DNA of 64,000 nucleotides from assembly GCF_000003815.2 (NCBI RefSeq), contig NC_049982.1:19843920-19907919 (forward strand), given 5' to 3'. The translations under genes were made by a program, and so were the position numbers. The DNA comes from Branchiostoma floridae (taxonomy: Eukaryota > Chordata > Leptocardii > Amphioxiformes > Branchiostomatidae). Below the pieces are notes generated by a model that saw nothing but the letters and a program-made list of their open reading frames with translations, was not told the DNA's origin and did no database searches. Shown in pieces: positions 1 to 12,024 of the stretch; the first letter of the stretch is position 1, and each line of letters begins with the position of its first letter.

Positions 1-21
1 CGCTGTAGCACCATGCCATGA

Positions 22-110
22 AAAAATGTTTGCGGTGGTTTTAAATTCGCGGTGAAGTGGCCACCACAAAAACCGAAAACATAAATCCACCGCGAACATT
101 TCTGCATTTA
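22..110. repeat. Short foldback repeat (MITE-like) at window start
   Basis: The stretch containing TGTTTGCGGTGG near position 28 faces its near reverse complement CCACCGCGAACA near position 88. The two arms enclose a second GCGGTG motif and a GGCCACC core. This is the shape of a small foldback element. No coding sequence is seen in it. Confidence 0.45.
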
Positions 111-1270
111 CAGGTAAGGGGCAGGTAAACAAATTAGAAATACTACATTCTGCATATTGTAAATTGTAGCTGATATATCTTTCATATAGACTAACCAATA
201 GAATCTAAAGACTTTTTTTAAGTTAATAATCTTGTCAATTTCTCAACAACAAAAAAGTCACAGTGCATACGTAACATAAGTACTAAATATTATAACCGTA
301 ACAAATTATATGACACATAATACTGACGGTCTAGTTTATATATGGGAGCTTACTTTAATTAAAACAATGTTTATCTGCAGTGACATCTTCACGGCGATCA
401 TTATAAGGAAAACAAGAGTTCAATTCTAGAGACACAGCCACACTGTGCATTAATTGTGATGATGATGTAAACGTTATAACTCACCTGTAAGGCTGGAACC
501 GGGAGCGTTACGTTGACAGCCGTAATTGTACGCCGAGATTTTCTGGTTACCGCTGTGAATCTACCTCGTGCCACCAAGCAACTATCAAAACTATGGCTCC
601 TATCAGTATCAATGTGGTGTTATCTTCACAGATGCTAACCATGATCTTTTGAAAAATTATATAAACGACCGTTGTACGGGTACTAATGCTTTTACATCGC
701 ACATAAGGCTACATCTAGCCTGGTATCCAGCCATATTGTAGCTCTCAAGTCTCGCCTACCATTTGCGGGGAGAACAGAAGAGACTCGGGACAGTGCTCGG
801 GAGCTATGATACGGAGAGAACAGGAGCTATATACGGCTGGATACCGGGCTATCGCTACGAAAAGGCCGCCATTTTGATCATGCTGATCAGCTGGTCTGCT
901 CGACTCCCATCACGCATTGCGCGGCAGCTCCCTCTTAATCTACCACCGACAACTCTCGTTAATGACAGCGATCTGGAACATTGGATCGTAATCTATACCC
1001 GACACTATCGCCTAATAATTTCCCATTTTTAACGACAAGAAACGCTAATGACAACAGAATGGGGTGCACGGTCTGTGCCCGGAAGCGTTGTCAATCACTA
1101 TGATTGACGGGACAGTGATAATTAATTATTCACGCCCATGTTTCCCAATAAGGCTCGAGTTTGCGAGATTGTTTTCTCGAGAGTTGAAAAGTTTGGCAGT
1201 TTGGCGAACCTTTTGTGTGCCAGGTATCCAGAGGAACTATGATGAGATAACATATACAGTCCTTTAAGTC
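111..1270. other. Intergenic sequence without a recognisable gene
   Basis: AT-rich sequence with only short ORFs of low-complexity or unrecognisable content. No exon of the downstream glycosyltransferase could be identified here, although its missing 5' exons (membrane anchor and stem) must lie here or upstream of the window. Confidence 0.4.
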
Positions 1271-1279
1271 CTTGGGTCA

Positions 1280-1620
1280 GACCTCGGTGCACGATCTGAG
1301 GCAAATTTGAACAGTCCCCGAGTATCCAAGAACGTACTTTTGCCCCAAGCACGGTTCTGGATACAATTGGACTATTCAGGACTGTGCCTGGGTACGGTTC
1401 AGGACAAAGCACTGCTGCATGCGGACTATCCAGAACTGTGCCCAGGCACGGTCCTAGACAGTCCCCGTGTGTCCCTAAACATGCATTTGCCACAGACACG
1501 GTTCTGGATACACGTGGACTACCAAGGACTGTGCCTGGGCATGGCTCTAGATAAAGCTGTCTTTTATCCAGAACCGTGTCTGGTGGTTAAATCTACAGTC
1601 TTGGATATATAGACCATTGT
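1280..1620. repeat. Degenerate minisatellite of CCAGGACTGTGCCTGGGCACGG-type units
   Basis: A phrase of the form 'ggactgtgcctgggcacggt' followed by a 'ctggat/ctagac' block recurs about every 65 bp, with a higher-order period near 130 bp. The periodicity keeps long ORFs open on both strands (1307-1612 plus, 1122-1499 minus), but their translations simply repeat the unit, so I read this as a minisatellite rather than a gene. Confidence 0.6.
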
Positions 1621-1893
1621 TGTAAAAATTCGTACTAAGACGTCCATCTGTTTTTGCAACATCAACTCTAAGTATGTAAATGATCCAAGACAAGCTGAAA
1701 TGTACTTTACTGAGCGAGAATAACGCTGATTCTTCCTCATCCCAGCGCCCCGAAAAACAAAGATGGCGGGGCTGCAGGAACGCAAAGCACGTTGAACAGA
1801 CGGTGTCAAGGAAGATCTACTCTATACAACTGATTTGGGTTCATTTTAGTTTTTTTCACTAACAAACCTCAGAACAGTTATTTTGTCTTTCAG

Positions 1894-4800
1894 TGCACTT
1901 TGTTTACATGCAGCACGAAGCAATCATCCCTATCATTATTCGTGTAAGGAAGCCACCAATTCTCTATGATACTGGAAAAGGTATATATCAAAACTTATTG
2001 TTATCTATGGGTAGCAAACTTGCCATTGTTTGGAAGCTCATATTGTTACTTTTTTATGTTAAATACGCCAGATACCCCAATTAAGACGGGATTTTGAAGC
2101 CTGTGTTAACTTTCATGTTGCATAACGTATGAACGGCTAACGCTAGAGCCACCAAATTTTTTTGTGACTTGACCTAATATTAAGTTGGCAGCAATTTCAA
2201 AAAGTCAAATTGTTCAATTTTCTTCTTGTTGTTATGGCAACCGCGGTTGTTAACAGGCATATTTAAATAAAATCGTTCTCAAACTATTTTTCGGGTTTTC
2301 TTGCTACATTACTGCTACTTTACTAAAGTAAAAAATATTATGTAATGAAGCATATATTGATAATTAAATGTGTTTAAATCATGCTTATTTGATGACGAAT
2401 AAAATCCAAGATGGTGGACCATACCCCCAGATTAACTAGCTTATCATCCCTTAAAATTCGTAACTACCTGTTATTGTTTCATGGACAAAACGTTGAAATG
2501 AACGTTTTAGTATATTTTCATGTCTGTTGCAGTTGTTCACTGAAAAGAACAGTATTTTGACAATTCAAATTGGCGGACCTAATCCTAAGATTGGGGGATC
2601 CTAACTGGTATCTCAAATATGTATGACGTCATTTATTGACGTAATTTGACGTTATTAATTCGTGTACATAAAAAATGAGAAAAGTGTTACTTTTAATCTA
2701 TAATTCATATTTCGTAGCGTTGCAAACATAGGCTAAGCTAATTTAAGTTGAACAATAACGATTTTTGTACTAATATACTAATAGATCATCGGTTTGCACA
2801 GCAGGTGAAATACACGACAAAGTTACAGCCGTCACCAAGACCTTCCTGAGGTATGGATCAGTGAGACTACTCCTCCGCAGCATCCAGAAATACTACCCCA
2901 GAATGCGAGTAGTGGTAGCAGATGACAGTAAACCTATCGAAGACTTACAGTCAGAACATGTGGACCATTACGTCATGCCTTTTGCATCGGTGAGTATCTG
3001 AATATGTGGCTACGTTTCGCATAGAACACCTTGGGGAATCTCATAAATTTTCAATGTGTACTAGTTGTATCTTTACTATAATTGCTTCTTTTGTAACCCA
3101 TCGGCCTTAAATACATCATCATTCATGTTCAGCATCATGAAGCTTACCCACATATGTTTAGTATTCGTGCATTTTGCTTTCAAAGAAATGAATGTCTTGC
3201 TTCTGTGTGTGGTCAATTAGAACTTGCACCTTGTAGGGTTGGTTTGGTGGAAGGAACTTGGCGGTTTCCCAGGTGACGACTCCTTACCTTTTATGGCTGG
3301 ACGATGACTTTGTCTTTACTGAGGATACGAAACTAGAGATAATGGCGGGAGTCCTTGACAACAGCAATTTGGACGTGGTAAGATCCGTGATTTTTCTTGT
3401 ATTGCATAACATAAGGCAAAAATCCAAACTTTTCCCTGATCACACAAATTCCAACCATAAGGGACCCAAAGTTCAAAAAAATCTCCCAGCGTTCACAAAA
3501 AGCGTACAAAATGGTCTCGCCGGGTCGTTTAAATCATTGTTCATTCGTTCATCGCTATGACGTCTCTCTCTCTCTCTCACAAGCAGTCCATAATCTGATC
3601 AGCTGAACAAAAAGATAACCCATTGACATTGGGTAACAGTTGTACATGTTAATCTATCTTTTGTCATTCTATCTTTTTATTTCATTAGGGGATATTAGGA
3701 CAATACAATCAAAAAAATCTTAACATATCGCAAATCACACATATCTTTAAGACAACGATTTTATCATCGGAATTAAAGTGCAATTCAAACTTCAGTTGCT
3801 TGAGTTGTGCAATCTGATATGTACTGCTGAGAGCTACAATCTAAGCATATTGGGTTTGACTTCTTTCTGGAAGCAGTGGAAGACAAAGTGACCCCCTTTT
3901 TCTATAATGAGTGGGTTATGTGACGTTAACAGGGTTATAGTTTTGTTTCCGTCAGTAAATGTTTGGAACTTTTTGTGGGTTTTGCCAGCCTCTTCGAAAA
4001 GCTCTTTACTTTCCTGGTCATTAGAGAGGCAGTTTGAAATAAAATGTATTTCGTCTTCCACCGGTTTTGAAATACAATCATAGTTAAACACATTATTTCG
4101 CCCATAGGTAGCCTTTTGCACTGCCATTTCTCAATTGCAAGGGAGTGGGCGCTAATTCTAAGCAAGGAGGTTATTGTTCTAAGCCTGCACATTGCCAATC
4201 TTACCTCATATTTATCTAGTAATATTGAATTATTTTCCATGGAGTATCCCTTCTTGAGTTTCTTGAAGAATCTTAACTTTCCTTTATCCGTAGACAGGCT
4301 ATGAAAAAATGTCTGCTCACAGCACTGACTTTTATCATGTTAACGTTAGGCCAGTCCAATTTAATGTCTTGGTTCGCGGATTCGCTGCTCCTATTTTCAT
4401 GTACGTTTGAATGTGGAAAAAAATTGTCTCTCAGCCCTAGACTACCAAAATGAAATCGTCTGATCACGAGCTTTTGTTTGCAGTCTTGCTTTTCGAGTGA
4501 AGTATTTATATATTTTTCCCCATTTGATTATGCAAATAATGTCCTGATTTGCATAATTTGTCTCGGTTGATCCTCTCTATCCAAGGTGAACAAGTCCATA
4601 ATTTACATATTCAGTATCCCATTATGTCACTCATTATGTCAATCATTCTATATACATACCAAAAATCATGACGATCCGTCAACACGTTCTCGAGTTATTC
4701 TCGTCCAAAGCTTGCAAGGTCGAGGAAACCGGCGCCTGTAGTTCCAAGAAAGCCGTAAGGGGGACCCAAACTTACAGCACTTACTCTCTGCTCCAAGGGC

Positions 4801-7239
4801 TATCTACCAATCAAAAATCTCGAAAGCATGTCCAGAACACGAGATAGCAAAGATGGAAGTTTCGCTGCAGTACCTTAGCAAGCCGCTTGAACTTGACCTT
4901 TGTTTTTCCGACCCCTACCCACCTACCAAACAGGATCCATCAAAGGCTTCTCGAGTTATACTGTTCACGGACGGAAGGACAAACAGACGCACAGGCGAAA
5001 AACATAACCTGAGCCATTCTGGCAAAGGGATTAAAAACAGACATCTCCAGATCAGTGACCCCTACAACTATGACCACATCACTCACTCCATTACAAAAAA
5101 GGGGTGTAATAGAATAACTGGAGATCTACAACAACCCGCTAAATATGAATTAATGCACGCTAAACCGCAAAGGCTCACAGCGTCTGCCCACGTACCAAAC
5201 ATAATCGCATTCCATCCAGAGGTTCTTAATATTTCTAGCCGGAACCACAAACAAAAGCCACAAAAGTAAGCGACCCTGTGCATGCAGCGCCGCAGAAAAC
5301 AACTAGGGGGCCCTAATATACACCATTAAACCCTTATGCCAACAAGTATTTGCACCGCAAACATTAAGACCACAGAACATCCAGTGCCAAAGATGTTTTT
5401 ATGAGATTGCTGGTGAGGGACGCTCACTAGCGAAGTCCATACATTTTTTTTTTCAAACTGTTTATCAGATCCTAACCAGATGTGGGAGGGATACGCTGGG
5501 ACATATCGTAACGTAAGGGCACAACCCGACGTACGTGGTTTTTGTTCGTTCGTTATTTTGGGAGGCTACGTCCGCCACGTTTTTCTGAAATTTCATTGGT
5601 TGTTGGGGTTATAATTAGAAATAAACATATTTGATTGCCTATCCAAGATGGCAGGCATATTATATTACGTCATTTGCCGTTGCCATTGAGAACAGTAGTC
5701 AAGGTTTTGTTTGATAAGTTGAATTACGACATATAAGGGATAAATATTAAATATACGTCAAGTTATGTCTTAGTGTCTCCAGAAAATATAGAACTTAAGA
5801 AGTACATAGCCCCCCTGTATATTTGCTGATCGTAAACCACGCCGTTTTGAAATTACAAAGGGGGAGGGGGCGAAGGAACGTTCTTCTATCGTTGACGTCA
5901 TTGAGTTGCCCAAATTAATCTCCATATTGATAGATAATTTTGGGCAGCTCAACAAGCGTTCAAGGGTCACCAGAGCATTTCCACAGAAACAGCGTTCTCT
6001 GACGCTTTGGTGACCGCTGAGCCATCTCACCAATTTCTGTGTATCGTGACTACTGCACTGTGAAAATAGGAATGTTTTTTTCTTGATAAGGACTCCTAAT
6101 CTTCATTTATTTATCGTTGAGGATAACAGGAAAGAAATAAAAATCCGGTGGCGTAGATACCATGTCGGTGACTCTTTACTTCTTTTCGGTAAGAGTTTTT
6201 GTTTTGTTTATATCAATTCTCTCTGATTGACCCAGGTTTCTGGCATAGCTGGGGAAAAGAATCTCGTTACCACGAGGATGGAACTGATACCAGGGACAGA
6301 CGATGATGATGGCTATTGCATCTACCACAAGTCAGGCAACTATGGTCAAGTACCCGGATTTCCAGACTGCTATCTCACAACTAAAGTGTTCAACTTCTTT
6401 ATGGGCAGATCGGACGAGATCCGCTCCGTAGGGTTTTACCCTGCGTACTCCAGATACGCTGACAGGGGTAATTTTCTTCATTTTTGACATGCGTTATTTT
6501 GATATTTATAGGGCCATAAAAACATTGCCATTTTTAATGCATGATTCATTTATCAAATTGTGGGCATATATCATTGGGGGACTTTTAACTTTCTTAACTT
6601 AATTGAACCCAGAAATACAACTTCTTGCATTTCAAATATTTTCGTTAACCTGTGTCGAAGACGCCTTCCCTGGTAAATGATTAATTTCCAATTTTTGAAT
6701 TCCCTAATAGTATGTTAATAAGTCTCTCTGTTATAAACAGTGTCAAATGTAGAGCCATGTCTGCAGGAAACGCATGTACAAATTTAGTATAACGCTACAT
6801 GTACATGAAAATCCACTTTTCAGGCGGCAGGTGGTAAAGGAAGAATATCATTTTAATATGATACCACAAAATCCATTATAGCCCTATTACATTATGAACA
6901 TGTCAGTAATTTGCTATCTTAACTTGATATTAGTTCATCTAATACAAGGACAAAAAGCGATAGATGTTATCATTATCACAATTGTTATTTCAATCAATAA
7001 GCAATATACTTATAACCTTTTCCAAGTTTAGTAACTTAATCTATCCCACAGAATTTTACCTGGAAGCACTGGGAAAGCTTCGGATGGCTGCTTGCAAGGG
7101 GATCCATATCGGCCACAACCAGACAAGGAACCGGGAGTACAAGAAATACCGGTACGGTCGTGACCAGGAGGAAAACTATAAAAAGTACATAATGAGGGTT
7201 AATTACTTTAGGAGCAACGCAGACTGTTGGCATAGGTAG
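1894..7239 (+). CDS. B4GALNT1/2-like: Beta-1,4-N-acetylgalactosaminyltransferase-like, 3' five exons
   Basis: Exons 1894-1980, 2805-2989, 3237-3377, 6236-6467 and 7052-7239 (stop TAG) all have AG/GT borders and matching phases, giving 276 residues. The family transfers GalNAc in beta-1,4 linkage to galactose of gangliosides or Sda/CT-type glycans in the Golgi lumen. Visible family signatures, in order: [14 protein letters not shown], the VVADDSK strand, [20 protein letters not shown], then [17 protein letters not shown], which holds the metal/UDP-binding DXD (DDD), then [17 protein letters not shown] and the final [15 protein letters not shown] block that ends the catalytic domain in vertebrate members. 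The N-terminal signal anchor and stem are not in the window or not recognised, so the gene is 5'-partial. The 2.9-kb third intron carries a LINE remnant and a copy of the dispersed ~1 kb repeat. Whether it is nearer B4GALNT1 or B4GALNT2 cannot be decided by eye. Confidence 0.86.
3834..4270 (-). pseudogene. LINE reverse-transcriptase C-terminal remnant in B4GALNT intron
   Basis: Reading the minus strand from about 4240 gives '[17 protein letters not shown]', and after a frameshift near 4127 '[19 protein letters not shown]'. This pair (RISAH.L.IE.., then C..VEDE.HF...C) is the typical post-RT C-terminal segment of CR1/L2-like non-LTR elements in invertebrate genomes. It is frameshifted and isolated, so it is a dead fragment. 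Confidence 0.55.
4520..5010 (+). repeat. Partial copy of the dispersed ~1 kb repeat
   Basis: Contains the family landmarks 'ccgtcaacacgttctcgagttattctcg', 'atgtccagaacacgagatagcaaa', 'gaagtttcgctgcagtacctt' and an ending in 'acggacggaaggacaaacagacgcac'. The same landmarks occur in the same order in the copies at 8976-9985, 9986-11130 and 19432-20430. It lies in the third intron of the B4GALNT-like gene. Confidence 0.6.
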
Positions 7240-8340
7240 TGTCAGTTGGAGATTCAGAGCTCAGATGTCAAGGCACTGACTTCAACTAGAGGTCCAATCA
7301 TAATTCAGGCATTCCCAAATTTTACTAAAAATCAAACGTCAGAGTTCATTTTTTGTCCTATTGATTTATAAACTGAAAATTTGTATCTACGAACTTTGAT
7401 TTAATTTACAGCAAAGCCACAGCAGTATCCATCGTGTATTAAGCAACTTGTTTTGCTATCACAGTTTTACAACTGACAGCATTCCATTTAAATGCATTTG
7501 CTTTAACAATTCAGGTTTGTGCATGATAACGTGAAGGATAATTTACTGTGTCTAACAGTTAATGTACCAGAATATATTCTCTACATTTCGCAAGTTGTAG
7601 CAATCGTTGTATGTCAAAATATATACGTTGCTGTAATTGGAACAATAATACATCACTCTATGCCAATGCTTTATAACATATCACAATTGTCAGGGTAGCT
7701 ATCGCAGTCCCAGTTATTATATGCCGGCCATACATTATTGGTTGATTTTCGAGGGTCCGGAGGGGGGGGGGGGGCAGAACAACGTAACGAAAAGCAGCTA
7801 GAGGGGTTTATTCAAATTGCCGTTCGCAGTTATGAATTTTACAAATACAGACCTAGCATGAATAGATCAACGCGTTAATGCATTTTAGATGTGGGAATAT
7901 ACCAAAGTTTCTAAAATGTCTCTAAGTCTCTAAAATGAGTCAATTTCATTACGTATGACATTTTGTGAGCACTGACACCACCATCACGCGTAGAAATATA
8001 ACACCACAAACAACATCAATACTGTAACTAAGAAAGAAACAGAACTTATGGAATAAATCGAAATTTGAAAGGAATACATTACCATGATGTGTTTTTTTCT
8101 GTATTCTGTATAACGTTAAACGGTTGAACATACTCAGTGATTAGCACACTACTTTAAATTTCCAAATCTGCCCTGTACAGAATAATACTAGTATACAGTA
8201 TAGCAGAAACAAAGTAATAAGAACAAGCATGATGTTAAAAAACAACAGGCGACGAAAGGACGCTACGATATAGCACACTATGATTTCTCAAGCGGAACAT
8301 AATAGAGGGGGGCAAGCAGAGAGATAAGGGCTAAGGCATA
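7240..8340. other. Intergenic stretch downstream of the B4GALNT-like gene
   Basis: Presumed 3' UTR followed by AT-rich sequence. A poly-G run of about 12 lies near 7761. No gene or RNA structure is recognised. Confidence 0.4.
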
Positions 8341-8342
8341 CG

Positions 8343-8462
8343 CATCACTACTCAGACCCAATCTACATAAACGACATCACTCTTACTCAAACGTCCTTGA
8401 AGATAAGTTAGAATCAGTACAAAATAGAGCAGTAAGATTTGTGTACGATGACTACAGATAAT
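8343..8462 (+). pseudogene. LINE reverse-transcriptase fragment
   Basis: One frame reads 'AYASLLRPNL' followed by 'YSNVLEDKLESVQNRAVRF' and VYDDYR. This is the conserved 'LVRP.LEYA....LEKVQ.RAARFV' motif at the end of the RT domain of non-LTR retrotransposons. It stops at a TAA after about 40 codons and is followed at once by a foldback element, so it is a truncated fossil. Confidence 0.55.
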
Positions 8463-8489
8463 CAACTAGTGTGTCCCAATTGGGACCAC

Positions 8490-8642
8490 TTCGATTCACG
8501 ATTTTTATCCGGGAATACGACTGGAAAGGAAAATATGCCGGGAAAGGAAAAAAATGCCGGAAGAGGAATATATGCCAGAGGGCTTGTACCGGCCGGTATA
8601 TTCCTTTCCCGTCGTATTCCCGGATAAAAATCGCGAATTAAA
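8490..8642. mobile_element. Foldback MITE with ~45-nt inverted arms
   Basis: The left arm carries CGATTTTTATCCGGGAATAC near 8500 and the right arm ends with its reverse complement GTATTCCCGGATAAAAATCG near 8613-8633. The arms continue inward as GGAAAGGAAAATATGCCGG against CCGGTATATTCCTTTCC. The unpaired centre holds two more 'ggaa..atatgcc' repeats. The element follows directly on LINE debris. Confidence 0.7.
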
Positions 8643-8975
8643 GGTTTCGTAACTGACTTGTTTTTTTAACTGAGAGAAATCAAACTTAGCTCACTTCTTG
8701 GTCTTGTATTTGGCTATTATTCATATTTGGCTATTATTCAAAGACCCTATTCACTAGTACATTTTATCAGCTGTAAAAGAAGAACCATTGAGAGCTCAGA
8801 AATTAAAGTTAGCATGTAACCAATAGAGACATATTCACTATTATCTAGATAAAGTTTCAGCTCCACCTCCTACCATCGTTATAAGTGGGTCAGAAATAGA
8901 GGAACTGATCTTCTCACAAGCTTCCAAGGGTGTGGTCATCAAGAAATCACCTGAGTTGCTCATGAAATATGAACA

Positions 8976-9985
8976 ACTAGAGTTCGGCGACCTCATAACT
9001 CCATGAAATATTTAGAGCTTTTGTAAATTTTATGCAAATGACTTACACATTTACATGATTTATGCATGGTGATGTTCATCACTGACTAACGTACACATGT
9101 CACAAGTATAAAACTCCCATCATCAATCATTAAGCGGATTTCCAATTTTTGTATATGTTATGCAAATCAGTCCCTCATTTGCATATTTGGTAGCTGCTTA
9201 TGTGCCACCTATTATAATTTACATGTGTTACATTTATAGAAGTCCAGTTATTGACATAATGGAATTGTACAACTTCCTCATTAATTATGCAAATTAAGTC
9301 CTCATTTGCAAACCGTGTATATCATTATTGGTATCTTTGCCTAAGCTACCTGCTTGCCTAAAATGATGGCAATCCATCATTCCTTTCTGCAGTTATCCTC
9401 TTTGGAATGTCTTGCAGTTCCAAAATTAAATGTTAGGGAGCTGAAACTTGCCTCACTTTGTCATGACGCTAAAAGCTGTCTATCACCAAAATGGCCATAT
9501 CATGTCCGGGACGAGACATACACGGAAAAAAACTGCTATGATAAAATATTCTCACTAATTATGCAAATGTAATCTAATTTTGCATAATTAGTATTTTCAT
9601 TTTGTACAACATCGTCTAAGGTACCTACATACCAAAAATCATGAAAGTCCGTTGTTCCCTTCTTGAGTTATCTTCTTCAGAAGTTTTTGACAAAATTGCC
9701 CCTGCTATCCCAAACGTAGTCGCTAGGGGACCCAACTTATGTCACTTATTCCTGAGCACAGGAGCTATCTAACACACAAAAATTTTGACCATAGCTTGTT
9801 CAGAACACGACATAGCAAAACCGGAAGTTGCGCTGCAGTACCAAGGGGAGCCGCTATGGGGCCCAAAATCTAATCCTTTCCAGCTTTCATCACACAGTAC
9901 CAACACACCAAGTATGAAACCAATCCACCCAGACGTTCTTGAGTTATCTTGTTTACACACACACACAGAGACAAACGCGGTGTAA
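8976..9985 (+). repeat. Dispersed ~1 kb repeat, tandem copy 1
   Basis: Begins with ACTAGAGTTCGGCGACCTC then CTCCATGAAATATTTAGAGC and ends in an 'acacacaga...caaacgcggtgtaa' tail. It is followed head-to-tail by a second copy at 9986. Internal landmarks shared by both: 'tgcaaatcagtccctcatttgc', 'tgcagttatcctctttggaatg', 'ttgttcccttcttgagttatc', 'ttcagaacacgacatagc' and 'gcgctgcagtacca'. Short ORFs in it (for example 9785-9985) are copied between units and have no recognisable protein, so it looks non-coding. Confidence 0.75.
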
Positions 9986-10996
9986 ACTAGAGTTCGGCGA
10001 CTTCATAACTCCATGAAATATTTAGAGCTTTTGTAAAATTCATGCAATTGACTAACACATTAAGATAATTTATGCATGGTGGTGTTGTTCATCATTGACT
10101 AACGTACACATGGCGCAATAATAAAATTCCCATCATGAATCATAAAGTGGTTTTGCAATTTTTACATAAACTATGCAAATAATATAAATTGCTCATTACC
10201 ATATTTGGTATCTGCTTATATTCCACCTATCGTAATTAACACGTGTTACATTTATTGAAGTCCAGTTATTGAAAACAATGGAATTATACAATTTCCTCGT
10301 TAATTATGCAAGTTAAGCCCTCATTTGCATAACATGTATATCATTATGAACATCTTTGCCTAAGGTACCCGCAAGCCTAATATGATGCCAATCCGTCAAT
10401 CGTTTTTGCAGTTATCCTCTTTGGAATGTCTTGACTAAAACGCCCCTGCAGTTCCGAAATTAAATGTAAGGGGGGTGGAAACCTTACCCACTTTGTCATG
10501 ATACTAAATGCTATCTACCACCCAAATTTCAAGACCATATCAGGTCCGGGACAAGAGATACATAGAAAAAACTGATATAATAGAATATTCTCAATAATTA
10601 TGTAAATGTGCTCCCATTTTGCGTAATTAGTATTTCATTTTGTACAACATTGTCTAAGGTACCTAACGTTACATACCCCAAGTCATAAAAATTCGTTGTT
10701 CCCTTCTTGAGTTATCGTCTTCAGCAGTTTTTGACAAAAATGCCTCTGCTATCCCAAAAGTAGCTGCTAGGGAGCCCAAATTTATGTCACTTCTTCTTGA
10801 GAACAACAGCTATCTAACACCCTAATATCGTGACCATAGCTTGTTCAGAACACGACATAGCAAAAATGGAAGTTGCGCTGCAGTACCAATTGAAGCCACT
10901 AGGGGGCCCAAAATCTAATCCTTTTCAGCTTTCATCACCCAGTACCAACACACCAAGTATGAAACCAATTCATCCAGCCGTTCTTAAGTTATCTTG

Positions 10997-11042
<46 letters not shown>

Positions 11043-11130
11043 GACAGACAGACAGACAGACAAACGCGGGCTAAATATAACCTCCATGGTATTTCATGGA
11101 GGTAAATATAACCTCAATGGCATTTCATGG
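9986..11130 (+). repeat. Dispersed ~1 kb repeat, tandem copy 2, with palindromic end
   Basis: Same layout as the preceding copy. Its end is complete: after a (CA)n-(GACA)n microsatellite comes 'aacctccatggtatttcatgg' with a repeated 'aggta' tail. The terminal CCATGAAAT of the start (in inverse sense) matches this end, so the family appears to have short terminal inverted repeats built on CCTCCATGAAAT. It is therefore probably a non-autonomous DNA element rather than a satellite. Confidence 0.72.
10999..11066 (+). repeat. Compound microsatellite (AC)n(AGAC)n
   Basis: About twenty AC dinucleotides run directly into about six AGAC tetranucleotides, inside the 3' part of the dispersed repeat. 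The other copies carry much shorter CA tracts at the same place, so the array expanded in this copy. Confidence 0.9.
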
Positions 11131-11690
11131 AGGTAAGGAGGCCGAGGATATATGCCGTTACCGTAGTGCCAAATTTTAACTCATTCGATGGAAAAACGAG
11201 CCTGTTATAAACCTAATGACATTTTCGGAAGCATCCTCCTATTATGGCATCCGGTGGAATTACGAAAGTTAATGTCACACACTGCCCGTGTTGATTGTAA
11301 TGCTGATGGAATATTCTCTCAGGCAAAGGTTTTTAGCATAATTTGCATCGTTAACACAGCTGTCTAATCATGAAAGTTATTACATACTTACTTAATCATG
11401 AAAGTTACTACTTCCTTACTCACTTACTTACTTAATCAAGAAAGTCCATGGTTTTAATGCTTATCGGCTTAACGGCTAGCCTTAACACTACAGCAGATGT
11501 CGGTTTGAGGTATTTTGTTGTGGACATGCAATGGTCCTAATTGTTAGTTGCGAATCCTTAGCTTTTTTATGTAAAAAAACGGTAATTATTTTCGCACATT
11601 GGCAGCTTGGAACCGCATGAGCTATATCTGAAGACCGTGGATTGATGAATTCCACAGCTCTGATATTCATCACTTAGATTATGAACTCCA
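11131..11690. other. Intergenic sequence, no gene seen
   Basis: A 'cttacttacttaatcatgaaagt' phrase recurs three times near 11380-11440. No convincing exon is seen. Confidence 0.4.
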
Positions 11691-11695
11691 CATCT

Positions 11696-11853
11696 GTGGG
11701 TTTCATCGTTATACTGATGAACCCAATGCCCGTTCCGTCGCTAATACTAGCGATCAGCCGTGGGTTTCATTGATATACTGATGAACCCAACGCCCGTTCC
11801 GTCGCTAATACTAGCGATCAGCCATGGGTTTCATCGATATACTGATGAACCCT
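11696..11853 (+). repeat. 64-bp direct repeat, two full copies and one partial
   Basis: Units at 11696-11759, 11760-11823 and 11824-11853. Each contains the palindromes 'ggtttcatcgatatactgatgaacc' (allowing the centre) and CGCTAATACTAGCG, so each copy can form two small hairpins. The array abuts the large hairpin at 11864. Confidence 0.8.
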
Positions 11854-11863
11854 AGGCCTACTA

Positions 11864-11950
11864 GTCAATAGTACGCTAGGGGAGTCAGCCGACCGAGTAG
11901 AACCATTATCATTCTACTCGGCCGGTTGACTCCCCTAGCGTACTATTGAC
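11864..11950. repeat. 39-nt-stem hairpin
   Basis: 11864-11902 and 11912-11950 are reverse complements with two mismatches, separated by a 9-nt loop. The outer tips read GTCAATAGTACGCTAGGGGA and its complement. The stem is long enough to be a foldback element on its own; it lies between the 64-bp repeats and a minus-strand LINE remnant. Confidence 0.9.
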
Positions 11951-12024
11951 CCTATTTGTCCAATTTCTACAATTAGACCACCGAAACACGGAGCCTGGTA
12001 GAGGCTAGATTATATTACCTTACC

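Noticed and set aside
1122-1612. Overlapping ORFs of 101 and 125 codons on both strands
   Set aside because: Both translate a ~65-bp minisatellite unit; open on both strands because of repetition, with no domain or splice partner.
4853-5269. 138-codon plus-strand ORF
   Set aside because: It spans the tail of a dispersed non-coding repeat and its downstream flank; the first part recurs in other copies with stops.
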